Source: Rhodocyclaceae bacterium
GTDB lineage: Bacteria > Pseudomonadota > Gammaproteobacteria > Burkholderiales > Rhodocyclaceae
DNA length: 64,000 bases
NCBI GenBank assembly: GCA_016702335.1
Contig: JADJEF010000020.1
Span: 744,001-808,000 of the forward strand
Reading direction: 5' to 3'
Below the pieces are notes generated by a model. The model worked only from the letters and a program-made list of their open reading frames with translations, did no database searches and was not told the DNA's origin. Below are positions 1-8,356 of the stretch, piece by piece; the first letter of the stretch is position 1; the number at the start of each line of letters is the position of its first letter. The translations under genes were made by a program, and so were the position numbers.

Positions 1-345
1 ATACGACTTGGGGTCAAAATCACCCCAACTGGCGAAATAGGGCCCCGTCGGGCTGCCCACCGCAGCCACAGTGGCGTTATTGTGCAAGACGGTATTCAGG
101 CCGCCCGATGCCTGCATGGCAGTCGACTGCGTGAGCAGCCAGGTACGGGCGTGCTCAATGCCTGCGTCACTGGCATGCACCGACGATTGGCGAAAGGAAA
201 TATTGCCAACCACGATACCGCCAAAATCCTGCGCGCGCATCATGGCCGCACCGGCCAGTGAAAGCAGCGACAGTGCAATCAGGGTGATCAGCAAGGAAAT
301 GCCGGACTGGCGGCTCAGCCGGGGTGCAGGCGCAGTAGTGATCAT
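1..345 (-). CDS. pilX: PilX-like minor pilin assembly protein (partial, runs off left edge)
   Basis: Translating the minus strand from the ATG at 345 gives an open frame to the window edge. Residues 14-20 (QSGISLL) followed by a long hydrophobic segment match the degenerate N terminus of PilX, the type IV pilus minor pilin that primes pilus assembly. A helix with S-DAGIEHARTWL follows, typical of PilX/PilV-like proteins. The start overlaps the pilW stop in an ATGA, so it is translationally coupled to pilW. The C-terminal half lies outside the window; pilY1 would be expected next, but this is inference. Confidence 0.75.
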   Translation of the reverse strand, partial: MITTAPAPRLSRQSGISLLITLIALSLLSLAGAAMMRAQDFGGIVVGNISFRQSSVHASDAGIEHARTWLLTQSTAMQASGGLNTVLHNNATVAAVGSPTGPYFASWGDFDPKSY

Positions 346-1610
346 GGTGCGGGTGCCTCCGGTATGTTTTTGCCACCGATCAGATTACGCAACACCACCC
401 GCGACTCGATCAGCTTGTAGCGGTAGTGATCCCAGTTGGCGATACCACTGACCACCATGGTGCCGCCAGCCCAGTTGAGATTGCCTGAGGCATCAGGGAA
501 GGTGGTGGCGCTGTAGGTAATGGCATCCTTCTCGAAAAAATCACTCCAGGAAACGAGCGCGAAGCGCACGGAGGTGACATCCATCCAGTCCGCCTGATCG
601 GTGGGAGGGGCAGTAGTCCAGACGCCCCCGTTGTTGAACTGGGCAGAGAAGCGGATCACATTGGGCGCCAGGCGCCGCCAGAAGACGTCATTAGTCAACT
701 GTGCGGCATCCGTACAGTCGTGCGTCAACATATCGCACATGGTCAGGTTACCGCTGCGCACCGCATAGACATGGCTGGCAAGTCGGTCACGCGGCCCCAG
801 GTTGAACACTCGGCCGCTGACGTAGGTACCAGCGGCCAACCCCGTTACCGCGTCATTGACAAAAGTGGTCGCGACCGATGGGCAGATCACGGGACGAGGC
901 ACAGACTCCAGCCACCGCGAGTAGTTGCCATAGTTGCCTGCTACCTGCTGGATAATTGCGCTATCGCCACCACTCGACGCGCATTCCCCACTGCTGGGCA
1001 AATTAGTCACCTCGGTCAGGGCACAGGTGGCGGTCGCCGGTAGGGCCACCACCATGATCAAATCACCCATATGGAACCCGGACCGATCGGAAACCTTCAA
1101 GCCAAGCCCATCGTCGTCGGAAATAATCGCCCCGTCACCCACCATGCCGGCCGAACCGCTGTAATTGATCAATACGACATCGGTGCCGGCATCACCGGCA
1201 GGAATACCCGCCGGATTAATCGCGATGGGAGTAAAGGGCAGGTAGCCGGCGCCGGCCACACCGCTGTACTGGATAGTGGTGGCCGTGGCCGGCAATCGCG
1301 CCGAGTTGAATCCGTTGACCGTGCCGAAGCCACACACGGCCAGCAAACCACTGGCGGCATTATTGACCAACCCGTAACCGGCCATGCGCAGATCGCGCTC
1401 CAGCAGGTAAGTGCCGATGGCCGCCCCCGCCTGCTCTTCGGCGCCGCCCGTAACTTTGCGCTTCTGCTGCTCGGCGGTATTGAGCGTCACGGTAACGGCC
1501 AGCATGGCGATCAGGCCGATGGTCAACCCGACCATGAGCTCGATCAAGCTGAAGCCCCGGTCAGCGCGGCTCGGACGAGGGGGCAGAATGGGGGTAGGTA
1601 GCGTGTTCAT
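342..1610 (-). CDS. pilW: PilW-like type IV pilus minor pilin
   Basis: A 422-aa protein with a class III prepilin leader: residues near 18-30 read RGFSLIELMVGLTIG, with cleavage after the Gly and Glu at position +5. The hydrophobic N-terminal helix is followed by a long, poorly conserved extracellular domain, the usual pattern of PilW. PilW belongs to the minor pilin tip complex that initiates pilus fibres in the inner membrane. It overlaps pilV upstream and pilX downstream by 4 nt each (ATGA), which fixes it in one operon. The family assignment rests on position and N terminus rather than on the divergent C-terminal region. Confidence 0.85.
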   Translation of the reverse strand: MNTLPTPILPPRPSRADRGFSLIELMVGLTIGLIAMLAVTVTLNTAEQQKRKVTGGAEEQAGAAIGTYLLERDLRMAGYGLVNNAASGLLAVCGFGTVNGFNSARLPATATTIQYSGVAGAGYLPFTPIAINPAGIPAGDAGTDVVLINYSGSAGMVGDGAIISDDDGLGLKVSDRSGFHMGDLIMVVALPATATCALTEVTNLPSSGECASSGGDSAIIQQVAGNYGNYSRWLESVPRPVICPSVATTFVNDAVTGLAAGTYVSGRVFNLGPRDRLASHVYAVRSGNLTMCDMLTHDCTDAAQLTNDVFWRRLAPNVIRFSAQFNNGGVWTTAPPTDQADWMDVTSVRFALVSWSDFFEKDAITYSATTFPDASGNLNWAGGTMVVSGIANWDHYRYKLIESRVVLRNLIGGKNIPEAPAP

Positions 1611-2110
1611 ATATCAAGCACATTTACGCGCGACACCAGCACATGCTGATGCCGATAACCGACGGTACTCATGGAGGCCGTCTCGCCCGTGGGCGCCCAC
1701 GACACGGTGATGGTCACCGAGGCATCGGCAACCGCTGAGAGCACCACGGCCCGCCCCCCCGGCAATACGGCGGCCGCGGCGGCAGCCCACTGACGCTGCG
1801 TCGAACCGGCCGTGAAGCCGGATTCCGTCGTGGAGTCATAGGTTGTGCCCGTCACCGCGGCATTGCCATAGCTGGCGTAGTTGGCGGCATCGAGCTGGAT
1901 ATCACTGAGGATGCGGTTGGCCAGAAAGCTGGCGTCGTTTCGGTATTTCGCCTGCAGGTTCTGCTTGATGGCATTGCCCTGGATTGCCACCAGTCCAATC
2001 AGTGCGATGCTGAAGATCATGACCGAAATCAGAGCTTCAAGTAATGCGGACCCGGATTGCCGGCGGAGCGCCGGGGTTCGCCAGCAATGAGTGGTTGTCA
2101 TGGTCGTCAT
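1607..2110 (-). CDS. pilV: PilV-like type IV pilus minor pilin
   Basis: About 167 aa. The prepilin motif is QSGSALLEALISVMIF, with Glu at +5 and a hydrophobic helix, followed by GLVAIQGNAIKQNLQAKYRNDASFLANRI, a stretch typical of PilV. I chose the ATG at 2110 because it forms an ATGA overlap with the fimT stop; an ATG at 2119 in the same frame is the alternative. PilV works with FimT, PilW, PilX and PilE to prime type IVa pilus assembly. It is coupled to pilW downstream through another ATGA. Confidence 0.85.
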   Translation of the reverse strand: MTTMTTTHCWRTPALRRQSGSALLEALISVMIFSIALIGLVAIQGNAIKQNLQAKYRNDASFLANRILSDIQLDAANYASYGNAAVTGTTYDSTTESGFTAGSTQRQWAAAAAAVLPGGRAVVLSAVADASVTITVSWAPTGETASMSTVGYRHQHVLVSRVNVLDI

Positions 2111-2787
2111 GGGATGCACCGCCTGGAATCAGTACCATTAACATCGATTGCCGGATCGCACATGCGCACCTGGCCGCCACTGCGCACGCTGACGCGCATG
2201 CAGGCAACGCCGGTGCCCGCCGTGGTGGTGCGACAGGCTCCCGCCGACGGCATGGTGATGTTGATATCGGTACTCACTGTCGGGCCGGTCACCGCCCCGG
2301 ACGTGCAGTTGGTCCCGGTCAGCTGCCCCAGGCCGCTGATGCAGAATTGCGAACTCCCGGCCACGATGACCACCCCATCGTCAGTGCCCCCATCAGGGTT
2401 CAGCGCACGCGGATCCGATTTGAACAGGACCGCCGTGGCCGGTGCCACCGGGACAGCGGCTGGATCAGGCGTTGCCGCGCACGCACCTACCCTGTCGCCG
2501 GTGCCGACAATCCAGTAGGGACCGGCGGTATTCAGTGCGCAGGTATCGTCAACGGTGTCGACCAATTGATACCACAAGGTCGCATTGCGCTTCAGCGCTT
2601 CTGACCGGGCTTGTTGAAGACTGCCCAGAACCGTTTCCGCGCGCGCCCGAATCGCCGAGTTGCGCATGATCTCGCCAAACATGGGCACACCCAGACTCAT
2701 CAGGACACCCAGAATCGCGACCACGACCACAAGCTCAATCAAGGAGTAGCCCCTTGCCGGACGCGAGGTGATCGTCATTGTGCGCAT
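2107..2787 (-). CDS. fimT: FimT/GspH-type pseudopilin
   Basis: About 226 aa, starting with ATG at 2787 in a TGATG overlap with the pilE stop; a GTG at 2793 is an alternative. ARGYSLIELVVVVAILGVLMSLGVP is a class III prepilin N terminus, with Glu +5. The following segment, with SAIRARAETVLGSLQQARSEALKRN, is the GspH/FimT helix. FimT is a minor pilin that in competent bacteria can bind DNA and otherwise assists pilus priming. It is the second gene of the pilE-fimT-pilV-pilW-pilX operon. Confidence 0.85.
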   Translation of the reverse strand: MRTMTITSRPARGYSLIELVVVVAILGVLMSLGVPMFGEIMRNSAIRARAETVLGSLQQARSEALKRNATLWYQLVDTVDDTCALNTAGPYWIVGTGDRVGACAATPDPAAVPVAPATAVLFKSDPRALNPDGGTDDGVVIVAGSSQFCISGLGQLTGTNCTSGAVTGPTVSTDINITMPSAGACRTTTAGTGVACMRVSVRSGGQVRMCDPAIDVNGTDSRRCIP

Positions 2788-3230
2788 CAGCACTCCGAAC
2801 CCTTGACCAACCAGCAGGCCTTGGTCACTGCGGCCCCTTTAAAGGTCGTCGTGCCGCGCACGTTGGCATCTGTCAGCGTAAACGCGAACCCGGGCAATTG
2901 TGAGCTCCCGGTGACCGTCAGCAGATAATTTTGCCCGGCATTGGATGTCACGCAGGAAGCGGTAAAAAACTTGTTGTTCCAGGGTGCCGTGTTGACCGCC
3001 GTGGGAACGGTGATCCCGCACACGGTGGTGGTGGTGACCCCATACGCACGATTGTCCTGATAGTACTGCTCCATGCGCGTGCGCAAGTCGCCAAGAATGC
3101 TGCTCGCCTCGACCAGCTTGGAGCGCTGCATGTAGTCGTTGTAATTGGGTATCGCAATCGCCGAAAGTATGCCTATGATGACAACGACGATCATCAACTC
3201 AATCAGACTGAAGCCTTTTTCTCGTTTCAT
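2787..3230 (-). CDS. pilE: type IV pilin PilE
   Basis: A 147-aa pilin. The leader MKREKG precedes FSLIELMIVVVIIGILSAIAIP, a canonical type IVa N-terminal helix with Phe +1 and Glu +5, then NYNDYMQRSKLVEA. Two C-terminal cysteines (in KACWLVKGSEC) would form the D-region disulfide, with a further Cys pair near CGIT and SCVT. It is the first gene of the minor pilin operon, so it may be PilE-like minor pilin rather than the major subunit. It overlaps fimT by one base. Confidence 0.88.
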   Translation of the reverse strand: MKREKGFSLIELMIVVVIIGILSAIAIPNYNDYMQRSKLVEASSILGDLRTRMEQYYQDNRAYGVTTTTVCGITVPTAVNTAPWNNKFFTASCVTSNAGQNYLLTVTGSSQLPGFAFTLTDANVRGTTTFKGAAVTKACWLVKGSEC

Positions 3231-3307
3231 TTCATACTTTCTCGGACGTGTTGTAGGGACTCCGTCCCACCTTTATGGAACGTACTATGGTTGATAACTA
3301 CACTCTG

Positions 3308-3323
3308 AGCAATCAGTGTCCCC
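3308..3323 (-). promoter_or_regulatory. possible sigma-54 promoter for pilE
   Basis: Reading the minus strand, GGGGACACTGATTGCT has GG and GC dinucleotides separated by 10 nt, with AC after the GG and a perfect TTGC. It lies about 78 nt upstream of the pilE start. Pilin promoters are often sigma-54/PilR dependent. Three positions of the -24 box deviate from consensus, so this is tentative. Confidence 0.3.
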
Positions 3324-3385
3324 GGAAAATGCCATAAGGCAAGCCTGATGTCCACCCAGCAACACCTTTACCAGCGACCGTACTC

Positions 3386-4612
3386 ATGAATTCGGTTACC
3401 CCGGGGGTCGGGCTGCAGTTCACGGCATCGACCGCGCTTCTGGTCGGGCTGGTGCTCGCGCTGTTCGTGGGTGCCGGCCTTTTCTCGCTGACACTGCGCA
3501 ACGCGCGCGATAGCCAACGCAAACAGCGGGATGCCAGTCTTCGCGATGTTGCTGCGCAGCATAGCCAGCTCATCAATCACCTGCCCGTCGCTGTTTTTAC
3601 CTGGCGACCGGTACAAGGCTTCACCACGCTCAGCGAGGGAATCTGTCGGCTCGTGCCCCACACTGCCAGCAAAATTCTGGCTGATCCCGCCTTGCTGCTG
3701 GAAGCCATACACCCGGACGATGCCCCATCCTTGCGCAAACTACTCCTCAGCGGCGAACCCCTGGCAGAAACCACCTGGCTAGGCCGAACCGCCCCACATC
3801 GCAATTCATCAAGTGCATGGTTGCAGCTTTACGCCAAAGCCGAAGTGGCGACCGACGGCTGCGCGGTTTTGAGCGGAATTTTGCTCGATGTCACCCCCCT
3901 GAAATGCGCACAGATTGAACTGGAGCGTGCGCAAGAGGCGCTGCGGCGGTTCGCCGCCAAACGCGAGCACGACAGGGAAGCGGAGCGCCTTCATCTGGCA
4001 CAAGAATTTCATGACGATTTGGGGCAATTGCTCACCGGGGCACGCATGCGCCTGCAGTTGCTCGCTCGCGACGCCTCCGGGGCGCAAGCAAAAATCATTA
4101 CCGAAATCGACGAAATGATCAGCGAAACCTACCGCAGCATGAAAGCCATCGCCGCCGAGCTGCGCCCTCCCGCGCTGAATCTTGGGCTCTCGGCAGCGAT
4201 CGAGTGGCAGGCGGAGCGATCACTGACACCCCAGGAAATACGTCTCACCACAGCCTGGCGCTTTGATACCGAGGCGCTACCGGACGATATTCGTACGGCA
4301 CTGTTTCGCATAGTCCAAGAGGCATTTACCAATATTGCCCGGTACGCGCAGGCACACAGCGTGCACCTCTCGCTTCGCCCTGACGGTCCCTTTCTGGTTC
4401 TTGAGCTCGCCGATGACGGTGTTGGCTTTGAGCCGGCTACGGTCGATACGCACACGCACTTCGGGCTCATGGGAATGCGTGAGCGCGCCCTGGCGCTGGG
4501 CGGCGACATTGAGATCGACAGCGCCGGTGGCGAGGGTACCCGGCTGAAAATCCAGATTCCACTACCCTCCCCCGCTCTCACTCTCACTCCCACTCCCGCT
4601 GGTACACCATGA
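3386..4612 (+). CDS. sensor histidine kinase, NarX/DegS (HisKA_3) type
   Basis: A 408-aa membrane kinase. Residues 13-37 form one transmembrane segment, 55-175 look like a PAS domain, and 195-260 form the HisKA_3 dimerisation region with the H-box HLAQEFHDDLGQL (phospho-acceptor His209). The HATPase domain shows an N-box (RIVQEAFTNIARYA, 308-321), DDGVGF (343-348) and FGLMGMRERA (359-368). Such kinases phosphorylate NarL-type regulators. Its stop overlaps the regulator start in an ATGA. The stimulus cannot be read from the sequence. It is divergent from pilE, so a role in pilus control is possible but unproven. Confidence 0.92.
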   Translation: MNSVTPGVGLQFTASTALLVGLVLALFVGAGLFSLTLRNARDSQRKQRDASLRDVAAQHSQLINHLPVAVFTWRPVQGFTTLSEGICRLVPHTASKILADPALLLEAIHPDDAPSLRKLLLSGEPLAETTWLGRTAPHRNSSSAWLQLYAKAEVATDGCAVLSGILLDVTPLKCAQIELERAQEALRRFAAKREHDREAERLHLAQEFHDDLGQLLTGARMRLQLLARDASGAQAKIITEIDEMISETYRSMKAIAAELRPPALNLGLSAAIEWQAERSLTPQEIRLTTAWRFDTEALPDDIRTALFRIVQEAFTNIARYAQAHSVHLSLRPDGPFLVLELADDGVGFEPATVDTHTHFGLMGMRERALALGGDIEIDSAGGEGTRLKIQIPLPSPALTLTPTPAGTP

Positions 4613-5238
4613 TCCACATCCTGCTCGCCGATGACCATACGCTGTTTCGCGCTGGGTTGCGCCAGATGCTAGGCTCATACTTGGATCTGGTCGTTGTCGC
4701 CGAGGCGGCAAGTGCACAGGCCACGCTAAGCATGGTGAGCGCGAGCGAGGCCCAACTGCTTATCTGCGATCTGACCATGCCCGGTGCCAGCGGTACCAGC
4801 CTGATCGAGGCGGTGCGTCGTGTGCGACCGAATTTGCCGATTCTGGTGCTCTCGATGCACGACGAGCCGACGACGATTCGCCGGGCACTGCAAGCGGGTG
4901 CGACGGGCTATCTCACCAAGGAGTCGTCGCCTGATACGCTGCACGAAGCAGTGCTCAAGGTTGCGACGGGTCACCGGTTCATTCCGGCAGCGCTGGCGGA
5001 ACAGATGGCGTTCGCTTCCGCCACACCCGCTATGGTGCCTCACGATGCGCTGAGCGAGCGCGAGCGCGAGGTTTTTCGCCTGATCGCCCAAGGCACGCCC
5101 CTCTCACACATTGCCGAGCAACTTCACCTTTCCCCCAAAACCATCACCACCCACAAAACGCACCTGATGGAAAAGCTGGGCGTGGAAAACAATGCCGAGC
5201 TGATTCGCTATGCACTCGAGCGTCGGTTGTTTGAGTGA
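4609..5238 (+). CDS. NarL/FixJ-family response regulator
   Basis: A 209-aa protein with an N-terminal receiver domain (acidic pair D8-D9, phospho-acceptor D54 in LICDLTMPG, and K104 in LTKESS). The C-terminal LuxR-type helix-turn-helix reads LSEREREVFRLIAQG, then AEQLHLSPKTITTHKTHLMEKL. It is the cognate regulator of the preceding kinase, shown by the 4-nt ATGA overlap. It is expected to bind DNA as a dimer once phosphorylated. No target can be named. Confidence 0.95.
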   Translation: MIHILLADDHTLFRAGLRQMLGSYLDLVVVAEAASAQATLSMVSASEAQLLICDLTMPGASGTSLIEAVRRVRPNLPILVLSMHDEPTTIRRALQAGATGYLTKESSPDTLHEAVLKVATGHRFIPAALAEQMAFASATPAMVPHDALSEREREVFRLIAQGTPLSHIAEQLHLSPKTITTHKTHLMEKLGVENNAELIRYALERRLFE

Positions 5239-5279
5239 GGACTAAAATCGGCTCGACCGAAGTTCACAGGAGGCATCGC

Positions 5280-5855
5280 ATGGCGCAAGCACACCTTAAA
5301 AAGACCCTGACAGAAGCTGAGTATCTTGCGCTGGAAGCGGTCGCTACGGTACGTCACGAGTTTGTCGGCGGCGAAATGCACGCAATGGCCGGGGCTAGCG
5401 AGCGGCATAACCTTATCGCAGGAAACCTCTATCTGAAACTCAGGAGCACTTCGCGCGCTGGTTCTTGCCGAGCATTCATGACGGATATGAAGTTACGCAT
5501 CAGCAAAGATGACGTGTATTACTACCCCGATGTGATGCTGACCTGCGATCCGTCGGACAGTCATCCCATGCATAAGGAAACTCCGTGTTTCATTGCCGAG
5601 GTGTTGTCTCCGGCCACCGCAAAAATAGACCAGCGGGAAAAATTGCAGGCGTACAAATCGATACCCAGTGTGCACTACTACCTGATCGTTGACTCCGATC
5701 GGGTGTCGGCAAAGGTACACAAACGCGGGGACGGCGGTCAGTGGCTGGAAATGGAACTGTCTACCGAGAACGATTTCGTCGTTGACTGCGGTGATGCGCG
5801 TTGCCTCATCACACTTGATGACATCTATCAAGACACGGATTTGCCGGTGCGCTGA
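5280..5855 (+). CDS. Uma2 family (DUF820) restriction-endonuclease-fold protein
   Basis: A 191-aa protein starting at the ATG at 5280, which has a strong AGGAGG six bases upstream; the frame extends to 5235 but that start has no such site. The Uma2 core is visible: RHEFVGGEMHAMAGAS near the N terminus, YYPDVMLTCD, then FIAEVLSPATAKIDQREKLQAYKSI and YYLIVD. The family has a PD-(D/E)XK nuclease fold and is of unknown biological role, commonly mobile. A second, divergent Uma2 gene lies at 53994-54467. It is not clearly operonic with the two-component genes. Confidence 0.85.
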   Translation: MAQAHLKKTLTEAEYLALEAVATVRHEFVGGEMHAMAGASERHNLIAGNLYLKLRSTSRAGSCRAFMTDMKLRISKDDVYYYPDVMLTCDPSDSHPMHKETPCFIAEVLSPATAKIDQREKLQAYKSIPSVHYYLIVDSDRVSAKVHKRGDGGQWLEMELSTENDFVVDCGDARCLITLDDIYQDTDLPVR

Positions 5856-5888
5856 TCAGTCGCGGTGCACGTAGGGCGGGGGCTCGTA

Positions 5889-5921
5889 AATCCGCAAGTC
5901 GGCGCTGGCGGTACGGCGATT
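5889..5921 (+). repeat. 33-bp dispersed repeat, copy 1 (intergenic)
   Basis: Exact arms CCGCAAGTCGGCGCTGG and ACGGCGATT separated by the 4-nt window CGGT. It lies between the Uma2 gene and infA. This copy is close to the family consensus. Confidence 0.9.
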
Positions 5922-6031
5922 TGCCTGCGCGCCGTGGTCGGAGGGGATAAAAGCCTTTGCTATTCATGGCTCAAGAGCGCATAGTGCGCGCGGACGCACG
6001 CTATTGGGTGCGTCATGATCACACTTTGTCC

Positions 6032-6062
6032 AGCCCGGCCGGTGTCGGGCTTTTTCTTTTTC
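6032..6062 (+). terminator. terminator-like hairpin in the infA leader
   Basis: AGCCCG (6032-6037) pairs with CGGGCT (6046-6051) around an 8-nt loop, followed by a T-rich tract broken by one C. It ends about 21 nt before the infA start, so it could terminate upstream transcription or attenuate infA. Confidence 0.5.
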
Positions 6063-6082
6063 ATCTTCCCTGGAACCACGTC

Positions 6083-6355
6083 ATGGCCAAAGAAGAACTG
6101 CTGGAAATGGACGGCGTGGTGATGGAAGTGCTGCCTGACTCCCGCTACCGCGTCACACTCGATAACGGGCACAATCTGGTCGCTTACAGCGCCGGCAAGA
6201 TGCGCAAGCATCACATCAAGATTCTGGCCGGCGACAAGGTGTCGCTGGAACTCTCGACCTATGATCTGTCGAAAGGGCGCATCACGTTCCGCCATATTGA
6301 GACCCGCGGCGCGGGCACCCCCGGTCCGCGCAACTACAACCGCGGAAAACGCTGA
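6083..6355 (+). CDS. infA: translation initiation factor IF-1
   Basis: A 90-aa protein beginning MAKEELLEMDGVVMEVLPDS, with the S1-like OB fold of IF-1 (DNGHNLVAYSAGKMRKHHIKILAGDKVSLEL). IF-1 binds the ribosomal A site during initiation and assists IF-2 and IF-3. The standard protein is about 72 aa; this one has a basic, glycine-rich tail (RGAGTPGPRNYNRGKR), a form found as a second IF-1 in several Betaproteobacteria. The start at 6083 is fixed by the conserved MAKE N terminus. It lies alone, not in the ribosomal protein cluster, which fits a paralogue. Confidence 0.92.
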   Translation: MAKEELLEMDGVVMEVLPDSRYRVTLDNGHNLVAYSAGKMRKHHIKILAGDKVSLELSTYDLSKGRITFRHIETRGAGTPGPRNYNRGKR

Positions 6356-6417
6356 CCTGACCTTTATGTCCACGCAGTGTGGTGACGGCTATTCGGTCAG
6401 TTTTCAAAAAAGTGACC

Positions 6418-6508
6418 GTGCATAACGCCGCCGACCTCGACATTCGAGCACTGCTCGACAAACAGCAATATCACGACCCGGACGGTTTAGCGGAAGCGGC
6501 CGGGATAT
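6418..6508 (+). pseudogene. possible truncated methyltransferase N terminus
   Basis: From a GTG at 6418 the frame reads VHNAADLDIRALLDKQQY followed by HDPDGLAEAAGIS. This resembles the N terminus of small class I SAM-dependent methyltransferases, where similar HDP-G-A---GIS wording precedes a conserved W. Similarity is lost at about 6508, exactly where an IS3 transposase fragment begins. I infer that an insertion cut the gene and the rest was lost. The identification is from memory of family wording and is weak. Confidence 0.3.
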
Positions 6509-6509
6509 C

Positions 6510-6845
6510 GCTACCGACATCCAGACCGGCGAAGGTTGGCTGTACCTGACCGCAGCGATTGAGCTATTCCAAGATGCGTTGAGTGATTACGGCATGCGCT
6601 CGTCAATGAGTCGCAAAGGTAACTGCTTGGACAATGCGCCTACCGACAGCCTCTGGGACTGCCGGTAGGTTGACCGTCTCTACGGAAAGACATTTGCCAC
6701 CCGCCGCGAGGCCATGAATGAGGTCATCGACTGGCTGACGTTCTACAACCATTCACAGCTATATTCCACCTTGGGCGACGTGAGCCCGATGACCTTTGAA
6801 AACCGCTGGCATGCGGCCCAGCAGCACGACAAAGTCGCCGCATAA
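6510..6845 (+). pseudogene. IS3-family transposase OrfB remnant
   Basis: One frame reads ATDIQTGEGWLYLTAAIELF then directly QDALSDYGMRSSMSRKGNCL, DNAPTDSLW, an in-frame TAG at 6666, then VDRLYGKTFATRREAMNEVI, DWLTFYNHSQLYSTLGDVSP and MTFENRW, ending in TAA. These are consecutive blocks of the IS3-family DDE transposase (rve core). The central part between ELF and FQDAL, which holds the second catalytic Asp, is deleted, and the stop codon further inactivates it. GGGGCAAGGTCA near 6873-6884 may be part of the right terminal repeat. No orfA or left end was found. Confidence 0.85.
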
Positions 6846-6936
6846 TGGACAGCCTATGGAGTACGGAATTCAGGGGCAAGGTCAATGTATCGGCTTGCCG
6901 TTACACTGCGCGGTTCTAACGCTATCGAGGCCTGCC

Positions 6937-7332
6937 ATGTCGCCATCGCATCAAATCTTCTCCACAGCCAAGACCTGCTTCGCTGCCTTCGCGGCCGCGC
7001 TCGTTCTGACGGGGTGCGGCAGCATGAGTTTCAATCTCTGGCCGTTTGGCGAGAGCAGTACCGCAGTTGTGCCCAAGGGCTACGAGAACGCCGTTGAGTA
7101 CCGCTGCGAGGGCGGCAAGTTCTTCCATGTGCGGCTGCTTGATAGCGGCAAGTCGGCCTGGCTGATGTGGCCGGAGCGCCAGGTGCGTCTGGACAAATCT
7201 GCTGGCGAGGCGGGCGCGCAGTACTCGAACGGTATCGCTGTGTTGAAAATCGATGGCAACAAGGCCTCGCTTAGCGATGGCCCGGCGGTGGCGCTCAAAG
7301 AGTGCCTGGCTCAGGGGGCGGCGGCTCGCTGA
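6937..7332 (+). CDS. lipoprotein with MliC-like lysozyme-inhibitor domain
   Basis: A 131-aa protein. The signal peptide ends in a lipobox (LVLTGCGS), so it is predicted to be lipid-anchored. The mature part has YRCEGGKFFHVRLLDSG, LMWPERQVRLDKSAGEAGAQ, YSNGIAVLKI and a C-terminal KECL, a cysteine-bracketed small beta domain as in MliC/PliC inhibitors of c-type lysozyme. The ATG at 6937 is preceded by GAGG. The frame extends upstream into the IS3 remnant, but those starts are not credible. Lysozyme inhibition is inferred from the domain. Confidence 0.7.
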   Translation: MSPSHQIFSTAKTCFAAFAAALVLTGCGSMSFNLWPFGESSTAVVPKGYENAVEYRCEGGKFFHVRLLDSGKSAWLMWPERQVRLDKSAGEAGAQYSNGIAVLKIDGNKASLSDGPAVALKECLAQGAAAR

Positions 7333-7342
7333 GTCGTCGGCT

Positions 7343-8296
7343 TCACCGGCCGATGAGCATGCGCAACCACTCCTTGCGCAGTTCGGGCGTCATGTCATGC
7401 CGGTTGATGAATTGCAGTTTGTCCTGCGCATCCCAGGTAATGCCCCAGATCGGGTCGATGCGCGTCGGCAACATGGCATAGCGGGCATCACCGATGAAAT
7501 CGGGCGTGGTCTGCACCAGCCAGCCATCGGAAAAGTGGCGAAAACGCTCAATGTCAGCGGCATGCCGGCTCGGGGTCTCGCGCAGCAGCGGCGCGGTTTG
7601 CCCGGGGTAGTGGCGCAGCGACCAACCGGCGTGGGTGGCATCAGCCTGCACCTGGCCCTCGTGGAGATAGAGCGAGCGCCAGAGTAGCTGATTGCCCAGC
7701 GTCGGCTTGACAGTCAGCCGCTCGGCGACGTGCCCGCGTGCCGCCGCGACCTGCAGGATTTGCTCGCTCACGCGCTGCTGCTGCCAAAAACCCAGACACA
7801 GATACAGGCCCGCCAGCGTCACGCTGATGCGCACGCTGTTGCGCGTCGGCTGGCGCAGCGTCAGCACCAGCGGCACCAGCAGCAGCAGGGTAAATAGCGG
7901 GTCGAAAACCGAAATCAGGTTCCAGGCAACCTTCTCATTACTGAACGGCAGCCACAGTTGGGTGCCGTAACTGGTGCAGGCATCAAGCAAGCCGGACGAA
8001 GCGATACCGGCCAGGCTGAAGGCATAGACGCGACCGAGACTGAGCTGTTTGCGCAGCCAGGGCCAGAGCAGCAGCGTGACGATCAGTGCGCCGACCGGAA
8101 TAAACAGCAGCGAATGAGAAAAATGCCGGTGATAGTCGAGCACCAGCAACGGGTCCGTATCGCTCTGAATCAGCGCGTCGGCATCGGGCAGCAGCGCAGC
8201 GGCAGCGCCGATCAGTACCGCAAGTCGGCGCTGGTGAGACGGCGCTGCCAACGCCGCGAAGGTAGCGCCGAGTGCGGCGTGGGAGACGGGGTCCAT
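7343..8296 (-). CDS. YdjM/DUF457-like inner-membrane metal-dependent hydrolase
   Basis: A 317-aa membrane protein. MDPVSHAALGATFAALAA, LLPDADAL and DYHRHFSHSLLFIP carry the His/Asp residues typical of the YdjM family of membrane-bound putative metal-dependent hydrolases. Four to five transmembrane segments span residues 30-175, followed by a soluble C-terminal domain. In Escherichia coli ydjM is LexA-controlled; nothing here shows that. Codons 17-28 (SHQRRLAVL region, the loop after the first helix) are supplied by a copy of the 33-bp repeat. It is convergent with the lipoprotein gene. Confidence 0.75.
   Translation of the reverse strand: MDPVSHAALGATFAALAAPSHQRRLAVLIGAAAALLPDADALIQSDTDPLLVLDYHRHFSHSLLFIPVGALIVTLLLWPWLRKQLSLGRVYAFSLAGIASSGLLDACTSYGTQLWLPFSNEKVAWNLISVFDPLFTLLLLVPLVLTLRQPTRNSVRISVTLAGLYLCLGFWQQQRVSEQILQVAAARGHVAERLTVKPTLGNQLLWRSLYLHEGQVQADATHAGWSLRHYPGQTAPLLRETPSRHAADIERFRHFSDGWLVQTTPDFIGDARYAMLPTRIDPIWGITWDAQDKLQFINRHDMTPELRKEWLRMLIGR
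8215..8247 (+). repeat. 33-bp dispersed repeat, copy 2 (inside the YdjM-like gene)
   Basis: Left arm intact, variable window TGAG, right arm ACGGCG then CTG in place of ATT. It is coding on the minus strand and read in the frame that gives PSHQRRLAVL, a loop near the N terminus. Confidence 0.85.
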
Positions 8297-8356
8297 GGCC
8301 GCATTATCACCATGTCAGGCCAGATAATGCGCCATGGACAGCCCTTGTCGACTCAC

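Noticed and set aside
8297..8356. Terminator between the protease and YdjM-like genes
   Set aside because: No convincing stem with a T tract was seen; the two may be cotranscribed.
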